Counted from the first letter of the stretch, positions 1-8,460 are shown. The stretch: DNA of 21,539 nucleotides from Propionibacteriaceae bacterium UBA5174 (GCA_002413345.1 DHWU01000025.1:1-21539), one strand, 5' to 3'. The notes: generated from the letters alone by a model not told the origin. A program made the numbers and translations.

Positions 1-1019
1 TTACAGGCTTGGGACGCTTCCCAGATTGCGGTGACTTGAGGCACGCCCACGCCAGAAACCACGCGAGTGGTGCAGATCGAACCCGGACCCACGCCCACCT
101 TGACGCCGTCAGCGCCAGCTTCAACCAGCGCCTTGGCGCCAGCGAAGGTGGCCACGTTGCCGCCGATGATGTCGACTTCGCGAGCGGCCGGTTCAGCCTT
201 CAATCGGGCCACCATATCCATCACGCCTTGGGTGTGGCCGTGAGCGGTATCAACGACGATTGCGTCCACCCCAGCATCGACCAGAGCCATCGCCCGTTCC
301 CAGGCGTCGCCAAAGAAACCGATGCCAGCACCAACTCGCAGGCGGCCTTGGGGATCCTTACTGGCTAGTGGGTACTTGTCGGACTTCACGTAGTCCTTCA
401 AAGTGATCAGTCCGCGGAGTTTGCCGTCGGCGTCCACCAGCGGCAGCTTCTCGATCTTGTGTCTGGCCAGCAGCGCCAGGGCATCTTCGGAGCTAATCCC
501 GGGATGGCCGGTGACCAACGGCATCTTGGTCATTACGTCCCCGACAAGCCGATTCGGGTCGTCTTCGAAGCGCATGTCGCGGTTAGTGACGATGCCCAAC
601 AGGTGAAGGTCGGCGTCCACTACTGGCACGCCGGAAATGCGGAATTCGCCGCACATCTCGTCCACTTCGCCGATGGTGGCGTCCACTGTGGTGGTGATCG
701 GCTGATCGATCATCCCAGCCTCAGAACGCTTGACCCGATCCACTTGGCTGGCCTGGTCTTCGGCACTCAGGTTGCGGTGCAGGATGCCCATGCCACCTTC
801 GCGGGCCATCGCGATGGCCATCCGTGATTCGGTGACGGTGTCCATCGCCGAGCTCAACAGCGGCAGCTGCAAGTGGATGCGCTTACTGACCCAAGTTGAG
901 GTGTTGGCCGCCGACGGAATCACATCCGATTCGTTGGGCTGCAAGAGCACATCATCGAAGGTTAGGCCCAGCGCTGCAAAAGGCTCGGGAACACCAGAAG
1001 GAGACAAGGGAATCGACAC
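1..1019 (-). CDS. guaB: IMP dehydrogenase (5' part, cut by window edge)
   Basis: Oxidises IMP to XMP with NAD+, the committed step of guanine nucleotide synthesis in the cytoplasm. The minus-strand frame runs without a stop from a GTG at 1019 to the window edge, giving 339 residues of a family usually near 500. The N-terminus has the IMPDH hallmark GLTFDDVLL. Two CBS repeats follow at about residues 110-225 (around ISGVPVVDAD and IEKLPLVDADG). The barrel then carries the substrate loop GPGSICTTR, with catalytic Cys at about residue 317. The flap and C-terminus lie outside the window. The GTG start is preceded by a weak GAAAG at about 12 nt and by a TAGACT -10-like box at 1051-1056. Partner of guaA at 10081. 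No odd residue seen. Confidence 0.96.
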   Translation of the reverse strand, partial: MSIPLSPSGVPEPFAALGLTFDDVLLQPNESDVIPSAANTSTWVSKRIHLQLPLLSSAMDTVTESRMAIAMAREGGMGILHRNLSAEDQASQVDRVKRSEAGMIDQPITTTVDATIGEVDEMCGEFRISGVPVVDADLHLLGIVTNRDMRFEDDPNRLVGDVMTKMPLVTGHPGISSEDALALLARHKIEKLPLVDADGKLRGLITLKDYVKSDKYPLASKDPQGRLRVGAGIGFFGDAWERAMALVDAGVDAIVVDTAHGHTQGVMDMVARLKAEPAAREVDIIGGNVATFAGAKALVEAGADGVKVGVGPGSICTTRVVSGVGVPQVTAIWEASQAC

Positions 1020-1050
1020 GGGCCACCAATCTTTCAGCTAACGAAGGATC

Positions 1051-1056
1051 AGTCTA
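1051..1056 (-). promoter_or_regulatory. Possible -10 box for guaB
   Basis: TAGACT on the minus strand, about 32 nt upstream of the guaB GTG, fits TANNNT and would give a leader of roughly 25 nt. No convincing -35 hexamer is visible at the right spacing, so this is a motif-level call. Confidence 0.3.
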
Positions 1057-1103
1057 ATGCTCTGGCGCCGCACTGGCCGTCCGGCTGCCTGCGGAGTGGC
1101 CGA

Positions 1104-1979
1104 TCAGCTCAATGCGGCAAGGGCCTCGACCAGACTGGGCTGCTCAAACTTGAAGCCAGCGGCTAAGAGTCGGGTTGGCTTCACACGCTGTCCGCTGGTC
1201 AAGAGCTCGCGGACAAATTCGCGGCCCAGTAGCAGTGAGATTGCCGGTAATGGCGTGGGCACGAACGCTGGTCGGTGCAGGTATTCGGCGAAAGTTCGCG
1301 TGAACAAAGCGTTGGTTACTGGGTGGGGACTTACCAGATTCACCGGACCGGTCACCTCAGAGGTGAGTAGGAATTCCATCGCACGAACGTGATCGTTGAT
1401 GCTGATCCAACTTAGGAACTGGCGCCCATCGCCGGTCCGCCCACCCAGGCCAGCTCCGAAAAGCTTCCAGATAGCAGCCAGGTAGCCGCCTTCACTCGCC
1501 AGTACCTGGCCAGTCCGCAGCACTGCAGTTGAGACCGGCGAATGGCCGGCGGCAGTCTCCCAATCTTGGGTGACTCGCGCCAGAAACCCGCGTCCGGCCG
1601 GTGAGTCTTCATCGACCACTGCGGAACTGTTGCCGTAGAACCCGGCCGCGGAGCCGTTCAATAGCCGCTGGCATCGGCCCTGTGGGGACAGCGAAGTGAC
1701 GATAGTCAGAGTTGACGTGACCCGAGAGCGGCGGATCTCGGCCTTGTAGTCCTTGGTCCAGCGTCCGCCCGCGATCGGGGCGCCAGCCAGGTTCACCACC
1801 GCATCGACATCGTCCAGGCCGGGAGCCGCGATCCGGCCAGCATCTGGATCCCACCGTCGCTGGGCCGGGCTCTTGGGAGTACCCCGTACCAGTTGGACCA
1901 CATCATGGCCTCCGTCGACCAACCGGCGGCTGAGCGCAGTGCCCAGCAGGCCGGAGGCACCGCCGATTGCTACTCGCAT
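1104..1979 (-). CDS. TIGR01777/YfcH-type NAD(P)-dependent epimerase-like protein (extended SDR)
   Basis: Extended short-chain dehydrogenase/reductase-like protein of the TIGR01777 (E. coli YfcH) family. The substrate is not established for the family. Seen: the N-terminal Rossmann loop GGASGLLG, then VVNLAGAPI, the family motif SAAGFYGN, LRTGQVL, and SWISINDH matching the usual SWIHxDD. The DUF1731-like C-terminal tail ends in EALAAL. About 291 aa is normal. I prefer the ATG at 1979 over the one at 1988: the GGCAGGA ribosome binding site abuts the first ATG with no spacer but sits about 8 nt before the second. It follows the mptB-like gene by about 20 nt on the same strand, so the two are probably co-transcribed. 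No frameshift seen. Confidence 0.9.
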   Translation of the reverse strand: MRVAIGGASGLLGTALSRRLVDGGHDVVQLVRGTPKSPAQRRWDPDAGRIAAPGLDDVDAVVNLAGAPIAGGRWTKDYKAEIRRSRVTSTLTIVTSLSPQGRCQRLLNGSAAGFYGNSSAVVDEDSPAGRGFLARVTQDWETAAGHSPVSTAVLRTGQVLASEGGYLAAIWKLFGAGLGGRTGDGRQFLSWISINDHVRAMEFLLTSEVTGPVNLVSPHPVTNALFTRTFAEYLHRPAFVPTPLPAISLLLGREFVRELLTSGQRVKPTRLLAAGFKFEQPSLVEALAALS

Positions 1980-2000
1980 ACCGCGCATCCTGCCAGTTGT

Positions 2001-3353
2001 TTAGTGCCAACCGTGCCAGATTGCGGTCTGAATGGCGTTCCAAATACAGAAAACTATGGCCAAGGCATAGGTCCAGCGGCGTTGTTTGTGGGTTAACGGA
2101 ACCAAAGCCAGCAGCGCCAGACTCCACGGCAAGTACCACGGGTGCAGGGCTTGGCCCAGGATGGCGATCGCCAACGAACCCCAAGCCACCAGGTGTAGTG
2201 GACGGTCGGAGAAGCGAATGCCGATCCAGATCAACACAGCAACCAGCACCACGGTGCCGATCCGTCCAGCCACAGCCAGGGTCGCGAAATATGACCCGCC
2301 GGACGCCTGGGCGATCAGAGCAACAAGTTTTCCAAGCAGTGCCAGCGGCGCCGGGGTACCAGCAGCACCCATCAGGTCCAGCCAGGACGTCCAGCCGAAA
2401 CCCAGCCCACTGGCCACCGTGATCGCGACGAAACCGGTCACGGCGACGGCGGTGGTCGCGGCGGTTCGCCAGCCCAGCAGCCAGAGCCGACTAGCCATTG
2501 GCAAGGTGGCCAAGGTTGCGGCAACCGGCAAACCCGCCACGGCCACAACGGTGAGCCCACCTTGCTGTTTGAACGCCATCGCCACGCCAACCAACAACGG
2601 CGCGATCAGGAATTGGACCCAGCGGTTCGGCCAGCGCAGCACCGTCCAGATCGCGGCCAGACTCAGGGCAATCATCGGGGCATCGTTATGGGCGGCACCG
2701 ATGAGATGCAGCACCAATAGTGGATTCAGCACTCCCAGCCAGACTGCCCGTCGGGGATTCATGCCGAGCAGATTGGCGATTCGGGGCACCAGCCAAAGCA
2801 TTGCCGCGACCGCGAGCAGCGCCGGGATTCGCATTGCCACGATCGAGAGGTAAGGGTGGAAACCGGAAGCCGTGGTGACTAGCTGGGTGATCAACAAGGT
2901 CAGTGGCGGGTAGGCCACCCCAGTCCCGGTCCACAGCGGGTCGACCTGGGCGACGAACGGCCCGCCACTGGTGGCCAACCCGACCTGGTAAGGATTTGCG
3001 CCGGTGGACAAAGTCCAGCCCAGATCTGCGTACAGCGCTGCGTCTGGGCTCAATACCGGTGGCACCAGCAAAAGCGGCAGACTCCACAACCCGAGCGCCG
3101 TCGGCAGGTGCACTTCGGTGTCGCCGCGCAGCCGCCACCAACTCCAAACCAGCGCGACCACGCCTGCGACCAAGATCACGCGATTTAGCGGAATCGGCGC
3201 GATCGACCCGATGGTGTTGATCCAGGCTGATGGCCAACCGTGAGCAGAAAACGAGAATTCGGGGCTGCAGGCGCCCCAGGCGACGCCAACTGTTCCGCCC
3301 ACCCCCAGCCACACCGCGGGTGATCGCAGTGTGTTGGCCGGTCGTGGCGACAT
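2001..3353 (-). CDS. mptB: Polyprenol-phosphomannose-dependent alpha-1,6-mannosyltransferase, MptB-like (GT-C fold)
   Basis: Multi-pass membrane glycosyltransferase. The MptB family adds alpha-1,6-linked mannose from polyprenol-phosphate-mannose to the lipomannan/lipoarabinomannan core outside the membrane. Seen: 450 aa with about 12 hydrophobic segments; an extracytoplasmic loop with SPDAALYADLGW, ANPYQVG and DPLWTGTGVAYPPL, matching the MptB DPxWxxTxxxYxPL pattern; the family motif NPLLVLHLIGAAHNDAPM; and LHPWYLPW near the C-terminus. The catalytic Asp is probably in the first loop (family inference). Start: ATG preceded by CGGAGGG at 4-5 nt, a strong ribosome binding site. It implies a lipoglycan-bearing actinobacterium. 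The exact linkage made here is not provable; another GT87/DUF2029-type mannosyltransferase is the alternative. Confidence 0.82.
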   Translation of the reverse strand: MSPRPANTLRSPAVWLGVGGTVGVAWGACSPEFSFSAHGWPSAWINTIGSIAPIPLNRVILVAGVVALVWSWWRLRGDTEVHLPTALGLWSLPLLLVPPVLSPDAALYADLGWTLSTGANPYQVGLATSGGPFVAQVDPLWTGTGVAYPPLTLLITQLVTTASGFHPYLSIVAMRIPALLAVAAMLWLVPRIANLLGMNPRRAVWLGVLNPLLVLHLIGAAHNDAPMIALSLAAIWTVLRWPNRWVQFLIAPLLVGVAMAFKQQGGLTVVAVAGLPVAATLATLPMASRLWLLGWRTAATTAVAVTGFVAITVASGLGFGWTSWLDLMGAAGTPAPLALLGKLVALIAQASGGSYFATLAVAGRIGTVVLVAVLIWIGIRFSDRPLHLVAWGSLAIAILGQALHPWYLPWSLALLALVPLTHKQRRWTYALAIVFCIWNAIQTAIWHGWH

Positions 3354-3395
3354 CTACCCTCCGAAGGTGGTGGAACCTGTGGCGTACGGGCGCCG

Positions 3396-3411
3396 GCCCG
3401 CAGTGGCGGGC
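3396..3411. repeat. GC-rich hairpin in the mptB/MATE divergent region
   Basis: GCCCGC, a 4-nt loop, then GCGGGC: perfect 6-bp arms. It lies about 45 nt upstream of the mptB-like start and would be in its 5' leader if transcription starts near the TAGACT at 3451-3456 (minus). Role unknown. Confidence 0.35.
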
Positions 3412-3416
3412 TGTGG

Positions 3417-3433
3417 CCAATCGACCCGATTGG
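3417..3433. promoter_or_regulatory. Inverted repeat CCAATC-N5-GATTGG, possible operator
   Basis: Perfect 6-bp arms separated by 5 nt, in the 196-bp region between the divergent mannosyltransferase and MATE genes. The size and symmetry suit a dimeric regulator site, but no cognate regulator is nearby. Confidence 0.3.
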
Positions 3434-3537
3434 GGAATGCGCCCGCGCCAGTCTAGGCGGACGCCGAGGATTGGTGTTGGTTAGGTGGCACCGGCCCAGG
3501 GATCGAGCCGCAGCCGTCCCGGCGTCGAATTGCGGGC

Positions 3538-3543
3538 TAGCGT
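3538..3543 (+). promoter_or_regulatory. -10 box of a likely leaderless MATE transcript
   Basis: TAGCGT (TANNNT) ends 6 nt before the GTG at 3550 and there is no ribosome binding site between them. This is the spacing expected when the transcript begins at the start codon. Confidence 0.5.
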
Positions 3544-3549
3544 GGTTCG

Positions 3550-4890
3550 GTGCGCACCCCGAACCAACCCAGCCGCGAAATTTTGGCGTTGGCCGGGCCC
3601 GCGTTTTTGGCTCTAGTAGCCGAACCCCTTTTCTTGTTGGCTGACACGGCCATCGTCGGGCATCTGGGCACCGCGCAGTTGGCTGGACTGGGCGTGGCCA
3701 GCGCGATTCTGCTTACTGCAGCGAATCTGTTTGTCTTCTTGGCCTACGGCACGACTTCGATTGTGGCGCGCCAAGTTGGTGCGGGGTCTCGACAAGCAGC
3801 AATCAGTGCGGGGCTGGACGGCGTTTGGCTGGCTGGCAGCCTCGGACTGATAGTCGCGCTGCTGGTGTGGATGGCGGCTGAGCCGTTGAGCGCGGTCTTC
3901 GGTGCCTCGCCGACGGCCTTGGCTCAGGCGACTGTGTATCTGCGGATTTCGGCGCTGGGCATTCCGGGCATGTTGGTGGTGCTAGCGGCGACCGGCGCAC
4001 TCCGAGGGCTTCAGGACACCCGCACTCCGCTGGTCGCCTCAGTGGCCGGCTTTGGGGGCAACCTGGCGCTGAACCTGGTCTTTGTGTTGGGCTTTCAGTG
4101 GGGCATCGCAGGGTCGGCATGGGGAACTGTGCTGGCCCAGACCGTGATGGCACTGGGCTTGGTGGCGGTGCTCGTGGTCCAGGCCCGCCAGCAGAACGCG
4201 AGCCTGAGGCCGAAGTTGGGCCGGGTCTTAGGCGCCGCGGTTACCGGGGTGCCGTTGCTGATTCGGACGCTGGCGCTGCGGGCGATCTTGTTGGTCACTA
4301 CCTGGGTTGCGGCCGGGATGGGAGACGTCACCTTGGCGGCCCATCAAATCGCCGTCACTATCTGGACCTTCCAAGCCTTTGCTTTGGATGCGTTGGCGAT
4401 TGCGGCCCAAGCGCTTACCGGCAAAGCTCTGGGCGCTAACGATGCAGCTGCGGCTCGAAGTGCCACCCAGACCATGCTGCGTTGGGGCGGGTGGGGAGGA
4501 CTTGGACTCGGTTTGGTGTTGGCCGCCTTACACCAAGCGCTGCCGCCACTATTCACCGCGGATCCGGCCGTCCAACAGGCTCTGAGTGCCGCCTTGGTCG
4601 TGGTTGGGCTTTCAGGTTGGCTGGCGGGCCTGGTCTTTGTGGTTGATGGGGTCTTGATCGGTGCTGGCGACGGTGCCTGGCTGGCCAAGGCGATGGCGGC
4701 CACTTTGGTGCTCTATCTGCCGGTGATCTGGGCGGTACAGACCAATGCTGGTGCGCTCCTCCACCTTGGCAACGCGGCGGCGATGGTGGCGCTGTGGGGC
4801 GCTTTTGTGGCCTTCATGGTGATTCGGTGGGGTTTCTTGTGGCACCGGGTCGGTACCGATGCTTGGTTGGTGCTGGGCGCCGCCCGCTGA
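3550..4890 (+). CDS. MATE family efflux transporter (DinF-like)
   Basis: Cation-coupled multidrug/toxin exporter in the cytoplasmic membrane. The 446-aa protein has about 12 membrane segments in two six-helix halves. The N-terminal signature (LALAGPAFLALVAEPLF, then DTAIVGHLGTAQLAGLG) is that of the DinF branch of MATE proteins. The second half begins around GVPLLIRTLALRAILL with DVTLAAHQIAVTIW, the equivalent repeat. Length is normal for the family. The GTG start has no ribosome binding site but sits 6 nt after a -10 box, so a leaderless message is likely. A GNAT gene follows 23 nt downstream and has its own -10 box. The drug or metabolite exported cannot be inferred. Confidence 0.92.
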   Translation: MRTPNQPSREILALAGPAFLALVAEPLFLLADTAIVGHLGTAQLAGLGVASAILLTAANLFVFLAYGTTSIVARQVGAGSRQAAISAGLDGVWLAGSLGLIVALLVWMAAEPLSAVFGASPTALAQATVYLRISALGIPGMLVVLAATGALRGLQDTRTPLVASVAGFGGNLALNLVFVLGFQWGIAGSAWGTVLAQTVMALGLVAVLVVQARQQNASLRPKLGRVLGAAVTGVPLLIRTLALRAILLVTTWVAAGMGDVTLAAHQIAVTIWTFQAFALDALAIAAQALTGKALGANDAAAARSATQTMLRWGGWGGLGLGLVLAALHQALPPLFTADPAVQQALSAALVVVGLSGWLAGLVFVVDGVLIGAGDGAWLAKAMAATLVLYLPVIWAVQTNAGALLHLGNAAAMVALWGAFVAFMVIRWGFLWHRVGTDAWLVLGAAR

Positions 4891-4901
4891 CGCCCAGAGT
4901 T

Positions 4902-4907
4902 TAGGCT
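4902..4907 (+). promoter_or_regulatory. -10 box of a likely leaderless GNAT transcript
   Basis: TAGGCT followed by exactly 6 nt and then ATG at 4914, with no ribosome binding site. The same TAGGCT-N6-start arrangement occurs at aroQ on the other strand. Confidence 0.5.
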
Positions 4908-4913
4908 GGCTGC

Positions 4914-5444
4914 ATGCGTCCAGCTCAACCGGTCCTGTCTGATGCCAACTACGTCCTTAGGGCGCCCGAGGTCGCAGACTCAGCTCAAATCACGCAGGCC
5001 TGCCAAGATCGCGACATTGCCCGGTTCACTCAGGTGCCACAGCCCTACACCGAAGCCGACGCGGTGCAATTCGTCGCTCATGCGTCCCGATGCTGGGCGG
5101 ATGGCACGGGAGCGGAGTTCGTGGTTGTTGATCTTCAGTCCGCGTTAGTGGGGGCCTGCGGGATTGTGGCGCTGGACGTTGAGCAGTCGGTTGCCGAGAT
5201 TGGGTATTGGGTGGCGCCTTGGGCTCGCGGACAGGGCGTGGCGCGGGCCGCATTGCAGGTAATCACCGGATGGGCGCACCGTGAGCTTGGCCTGCAGCGG
5301 GCGTATCTGCGGATTGAGCAGGTGAATCCCGCCTCACAGCGGGTCGCAGCGGCAGCTGGTTTTCGAGTCAGCGCGGAAGCCTTGGAGCTTGAGGTCAGAG
5401 GAGAACGCAGGGTTTGCCTGACCTACGACCATTGGGCCGATTGA
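4914..5444 (+). CDS. GNAT family N-acetyltransferase (RimJ/RimL-type)
   Basis: Transfers an acetyl group from acetyl-CoA to an unknown amine, possibly a protein N-terminus or small molecule. The protein is 176 aa. The RimJ/RimL-like N-terminus (YVLRAPEVADSAQI) is followed by strand beta4 EIGYWVAPWARGQGVA, where RGQGVA at residues 105-110 is the pyrophosphate-binding R-x-x-G-x-A loop. Then come LQRAYLRIEQVNPASQRVAA and AGFR, the typical V/N-x-x-S-x-x-x-x-x-x-x-GF region. No transmembrane segment. The gene lies between the MATE transporter and an ABC exporter with no functional link apparent. Substrate not assignable. Confidence 0.9.
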   Translation: MRPAQPVLSDANYVLRAPEVADSAQITQACQDRDIARFTQVPQPYTEADAVQFVAHASRCWADGTGAEFVVVDLQSALVGACGIVALDVEQSVAEIGYWVAPWARGQGVARAALQVITGWAHRELGLQRAYLRIEQVNPASQRVAAAAGFRVSAEALELEVRGERRVCLTYDHWAD

Positions 5445-5508
5445 CCCTGCCGAGGTTCGCCGAAAAGGGCAATTCTTTAGCTGGTGAACTTGGACCGGCT
5501 AAAGCGTC

Positions 5509-5514
5509 TAAGAT
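5509..5514 (+). promoter_or_regulatory. Possible -10 box for the FHA-ABC gene
   Basis: TAAGAT fits TANNNT, and a start about 7 nt later would leave a short leader carrying the GGGGAG ribosome binding site before the ATG at 5550. It lies inside the reading frame of the alternative GTG start at 5484, which argues for the shorter protein. No good -35 box is seen. Confidence 0.3.
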
Positions 5515-5549
5515 TCGGCACGTCCTGGGGGGACCGTTTGGGGAGACGG

Positions 5550-8126
5550 ATGGTGGAACTGGCTTTGCAGGTTGAGGGGCGAACCGTCCCCCTGAATGAC
5601 TGCGCTCTGATTCGAATCGGACGTGCCCCAGAGGCCGACATAACCGTGGCCAGTGGGTTGGCCTCCCGCTTTCATCTTGAGCTCGAATGTGATGGCGGGC
5701 ACTGGTTGTGGCGCGACCTCGATACCCTCAACGGCACGTACCTCAACGGTGTGGCGGTGCCAGCGGGGGAATACTCGCCACTGCGGGTCGGTGCCAGCTT
5801 CATGCTCGGCGATCCGGTGCTTGGCGCCGCGGTCCAGGTGATCGATCTGGATCAGGCCGGTGCCGATGATCCGGCGCTCAACGCAGAAACCCGGGTGGGG
5901 TTCAAACAGCAGGGGTTGCGCGGCAACTCGGCAGCTCTGTTGATGAGTAGTCGGAATCCGTCATCGGACACTTCGAGAATCATCACCATCGGACGCGCGT
6001 CGGACAACTCGTTGGTGCTCAACGATCCGGTCGTCAGCGGCCACCACGCTCGGTTGCTGCCGTTGGGGCAGGGACGTTACCGAGTGGAGGACCTCCGCTC
6101 AACCAACGGCACCTTCGTTGATGGCGCTCGAGTAACCAGTGAAGAAGTTGAGCTTGGCGCAGTGGTCAGCGTTGGCAAGGTCTTCTTGAAGCTAACTGCC
6201 AGCGGTCTGGAACAGATCGCGCTTGAGCCGAGCACCAGCCGCGACCAAGGCGTGTCGCTAAGCGTTTCGAAGGTGTCATTTAGCGTGCCCACCAACCGGA
6301 TTGAGCAGGACGCCGGGGATGGTGGGCACAAGACCCTGCTGGATGAGGTTACTTTCAGTGTGCCGACCCGTTCGTTGCTGGCAGTAATCGGGCCATCTGG
6401 GGCTGGCAAAACTACCCTGCTGCGGGCCATGACCGGGGTAATCAGTCCAGAGCAGGGACAGGTGTTGTTCAACGGGCTGGACATGGCAGTGTTTGCCGGT
6501 TCCCTCGTTGACCGAGTTGGCATGGTTCCGCAGGAAGACGTGGTGCATCGGGAACTGACCGCAAGACAAGCGTTGGACTATGCAGCGAGATTGCGCTTCC
6601 ACGACGATGCCAGCGCAGCAGAACGCGATGAAGCCGTTGATTGGGCGATTGCCGAATTGGGCTTAGGTGAACACGCTGACACCCGGATTGCGCATCTGTC
6701 GGGTGGTCAGCGCAAACGGGTGAACACCGCGATGGAGTTGCTTACCAAACCCGACTTGTTGTTCCTCGATGAACCGACCTCTGGTCTGGATCCGAATCTG
6801 GATCGAGAGGTCATGGAACTGTTGCGTGGGCTGGCTCATGGCACTCTGCAAAGCCCGGCAGGCCGCACCGTGGTGGTGGTCACTCACTCCACCGACAATT
6901 TGGACAAGGCCGACAATGTGTTGCTGCTGGCCCCAGGTGGCAAGGTCGCCTACTTTGGGCCACCGCAGGATCTGCAACCCTATTTCGCTCAGCAGCATGC
7001 CGGGCAGGCGACCTGGGCCGACATCTATAGTGCGATCTCCCAAGAACCACAACGGGCCCGAGATGTGTTCGCGGCCAGTCCGCGAGCTCCCCGTGCCGAG
7101 CCGATCATTGCGCAGACTGGCCGGGGGCCGACTAAAGCGCCCCATAAGCGGGTGCTTCCCCAAATTCGCACTCTGCTCAGCAGACAGTCCCGGTTGATGC
7201 TCGCTGATCGTTCGCTGGTGCTGTTCACTTTGGCGTTGCCGGTGGTGGTTGGTTTGTTGAGCCTCGCGATTCGGGCGGAAAATGGATTCCTGCCGGGTGA
7301 CGCCACCAAGACGCTAAATCAACCCCGCGTCCTGTGGGTGGTAGTGATCTTTGGCGCGGTGTTGATGGGCATGGTGCCAGCAGTCCGACAGCTGATCAGT
7401 GAACGGCCAATCTTTTTGCGTGAAGCTGGGGTCGGCGTGCGGCCCGGCGCTTACCTGGCGTCCAAGACTTTGCTGCTGGGCGTCGTCTGTGTGATCCAGT
7501 CGGCACTACTGGTGACAGTCGTGTTGCTGTTGAACAAACACCCTGACGTCGGGGTCAGTCTGCCGATTTGGGTGGAGCTCTTCGCGGTCACGGTCGGGAT
7601 CTCCTGGTGCAGTGCCGGGTTGGGGCTGCTGCTCTCGGCACTGGTTAGAAACTCTGAGCAAGTGATGCCGCTGATGGTGGTGCTCCTGATGTTCCAACTG
7701 GTGATGTGCGGCGGAGTTTTCAATGTCAACACACCGGGAATCAACCAGGTGTCCTTCGCTTCCCCGTCGCGCTGGGGTTTGGCTGCCGGTGGGTCTTCTC
7801 TCGACTTCAACTGGATCATCACCTGCCGGGCGCAGGTGTTGGCCAAGCAAGCCGAAGACGAGGAGGTGAACAAGAAGACTCGCGAAGCCACCGACAAGGC
7901 CAATCAAGCAGCTGCGGATCAAGCCCGATCAGCTGGATTGGCAGTGCCAGAGCCTGAGGTGGCTGAAGTGCGTCACACTGCGGTCAATTGCGCCACAGTG
8001 GCTGAGCAGGATGTGCTTTGGGCGCACACCACAACCACCTGGTGGGCTGACATGTTCATGGTCGCGCTGTGGTTCTCGGTGTACCTCGGCTGCGCTTGGT
8101 ATGTCTTGCGCCGGCAACTTCAGTAG
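5550..8126 (+). CDS. FHA-FHA-ABC transporter (Rv1747-like, ABCG-type half transporter)
   Basis: Membrane ABC exporter with two N-terminal FHA phosphothreonine-binding domains, the architecture of M. tuberculosis Rv1747, which is controlled by Ser/Thr kinases and linked to envelope glycolipid export. Numbering from the ATG: FHA1 with IGR at 23-25, SRFH at 39-42 and LNGTYLNG; FHA2 with IGR at 147-149, SGHH at 163-166 and STNGTFVDG; ABC domain with Walker A GPSGAGKTT at 281-289, signature LSGGQ at 383-387, Walker B LLFLDEP at 403-409 and switch His446; then about six membrane segments from about 555. Before the last helix there is an alanine/lysine-rich, coiled-coil-like outer segment flanked by Cys759 and Cys814. 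The ATG at 5550 has GGGGAG at 4 nt and FHA1 begins right after it. An in-frame GTG at 5484 would add 22 residues but lacks a well-placed ribosome binding site. The exported substrate is unknown. Confidence 0.92.
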   Translation: MVELALQVEGRTVPLNDCALIRIGRAPEADITVASGLASRFHLELECDGGHWLWRDLDTLNGTYLNGVAVPAGEYSPLRVGASFMLGDPVLGAAVQVIDLDQAGADDPALNAETRVGFKQQGLRGNSAALLMSSRNPSSDTSRIITIGRASDNSLVLNDPVVSGHHARLLPLGQGRYRVEDLRSTNGTFVDGARVTSEEVELGAVVSVGKVFLKLTASGLEQIALEPSTSRDQGVSLSVSKVSFSVPTNRIEQDAGDGGHKTLLDEVTFSVPTRSLLAVIGPSGAGKTTLLRAMTGVISPEQGQVLFNGLDMAVFAGSLVDRVGMVPQEDVVHRELTARQALDYAARLRFHDDASAAERDEAVDWAIAELGLGEHADTRIAHLSGGQRKRVNTAMELLTKPDLLFLDEPTSGLDPNLDREVMELLRGLAHGTLQSPAGRTVVVVTHSTDNLDKADNVLLLAPGGKVAYFGPPQDLQPYFAQQHAGQATWADIYSAISQEPQRARDVFAASPRAPRAEPIIAQTGRGPTKAPHKRVLPQIRTLLSRQSRLMLADRSLVLFTLALPVVVGLLSLAIRAENGFLPGDATKTLNQPRVLWVVVIFGAVLMGMVPAVRQLISERPIFLREAGVGVRPGAYLASKTLLLGVVCVIQSALLVTVVLLLNKHPDVGVSLPIWVELFAVTVGISWCSAGLGLLLSALVRNSEQVMPLMVVLLMFQLVMCGGVFNVNTPGINQVSFASPSRWGLAAGGSSLDFNWIITCRAQVLAKQAEDEEVNKKTREATDKANQAAADQARSAGLAVPEPEVAEVRHTAVNCATVAEQDVLWAHTTTTWWADMFMVALWFSVYLGCAWYVLRRQLQ

Positions 8127-8127
8127 C

Positions 8128-8415
8128 TCAGTCAGCTTCGGCAATCGCCTCGTGGTGACGTACCACTTCTGAGACCACGAAGGTGAGCCATTTCTCAGCG
8201 AATTCCGGATCGAGGTTGGCCGCCTCAGCCAGCCTGCGTAGTCGAGCGATCTGCTCCACTTCACGCTCGGGATCTGCGGCAGCCAGGCCACGTTCTTTCT
8301 TCAAGACACCCACCTGTTGGGTGACTTTGAAGCGCTCGGCCAGCAGACAGATGATCGCGGCGTCGAGATTGTCGATCGAGCCGCGCAGCTGTTCGAGTTC
8401 AGGGTCGCTCTGCAC
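8128..8415 (-). CDS. aroQ: Chorismate mutase (AroQ class, stand-alone)
   Basis: Converts chorismate to prephenate for phenylalanine and tyrosine synthesis in the cytoplasm. The 95-aa all-alpha protein keeps the E. coli-type active-site residues in register: Arg11, Arg28, Lys39, Asp48, Arg51 and Glu52. Near the C-terminus (VVRHHEAIA) His88 stands where the E. coli enzyme has Gln88. The GTG start is 6 nt after a TAGGCT box, so the mRNA is probably leaderless. Its stop is one base from the stop of the converging FHA-ABC gene. In M. tuberculosis the equivalent small mutase (Rv0948c) is next to uvrD1 and is activated by DAHP synthase. Activation here is inference only. Confidence 0.93.
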   Translation of the reverse strand: MQSDPELEQLRGSIDNLDAAIICLLAERFKVTQQVGVLKKERGLAAADPEREVEQIARLRRLAEAANLDPEFAEKWLTFVVSEVVRHHEAIAEAD

Positions 8416-8421
8416 GCGCCC

Positions 8422-8427
8422 AGCCTA
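8422..8427 (-). promoter_or_regulatory. -10 box of a likely leaderless aroQ transcript
   Basis: On the minus strand TAGGCT is followed by 6 nt and the GTG at 8415, with no ribosome binding site. Identical layout to the GNAT gene. Confidence 0.5.
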
Positions 8428-8460
8428 GAGGATCAGAGCCACTTCGCTGCGGAAAGGCAA

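Noticed and set aside
1072..1101. Terminator hairpin after the YfcH-like gene
   Set aside because: GGCC/GGCC arms pair only with a bulge and there is no U-tract; too weak to list.
2086..2853. 255-codon plus-strand frame opposite the mannosyltransferase
   Set aside because: Low-complexity Ala/Thr/Arg translation of the complement of a membrane-protein gene; no ribosome binding site or domain.
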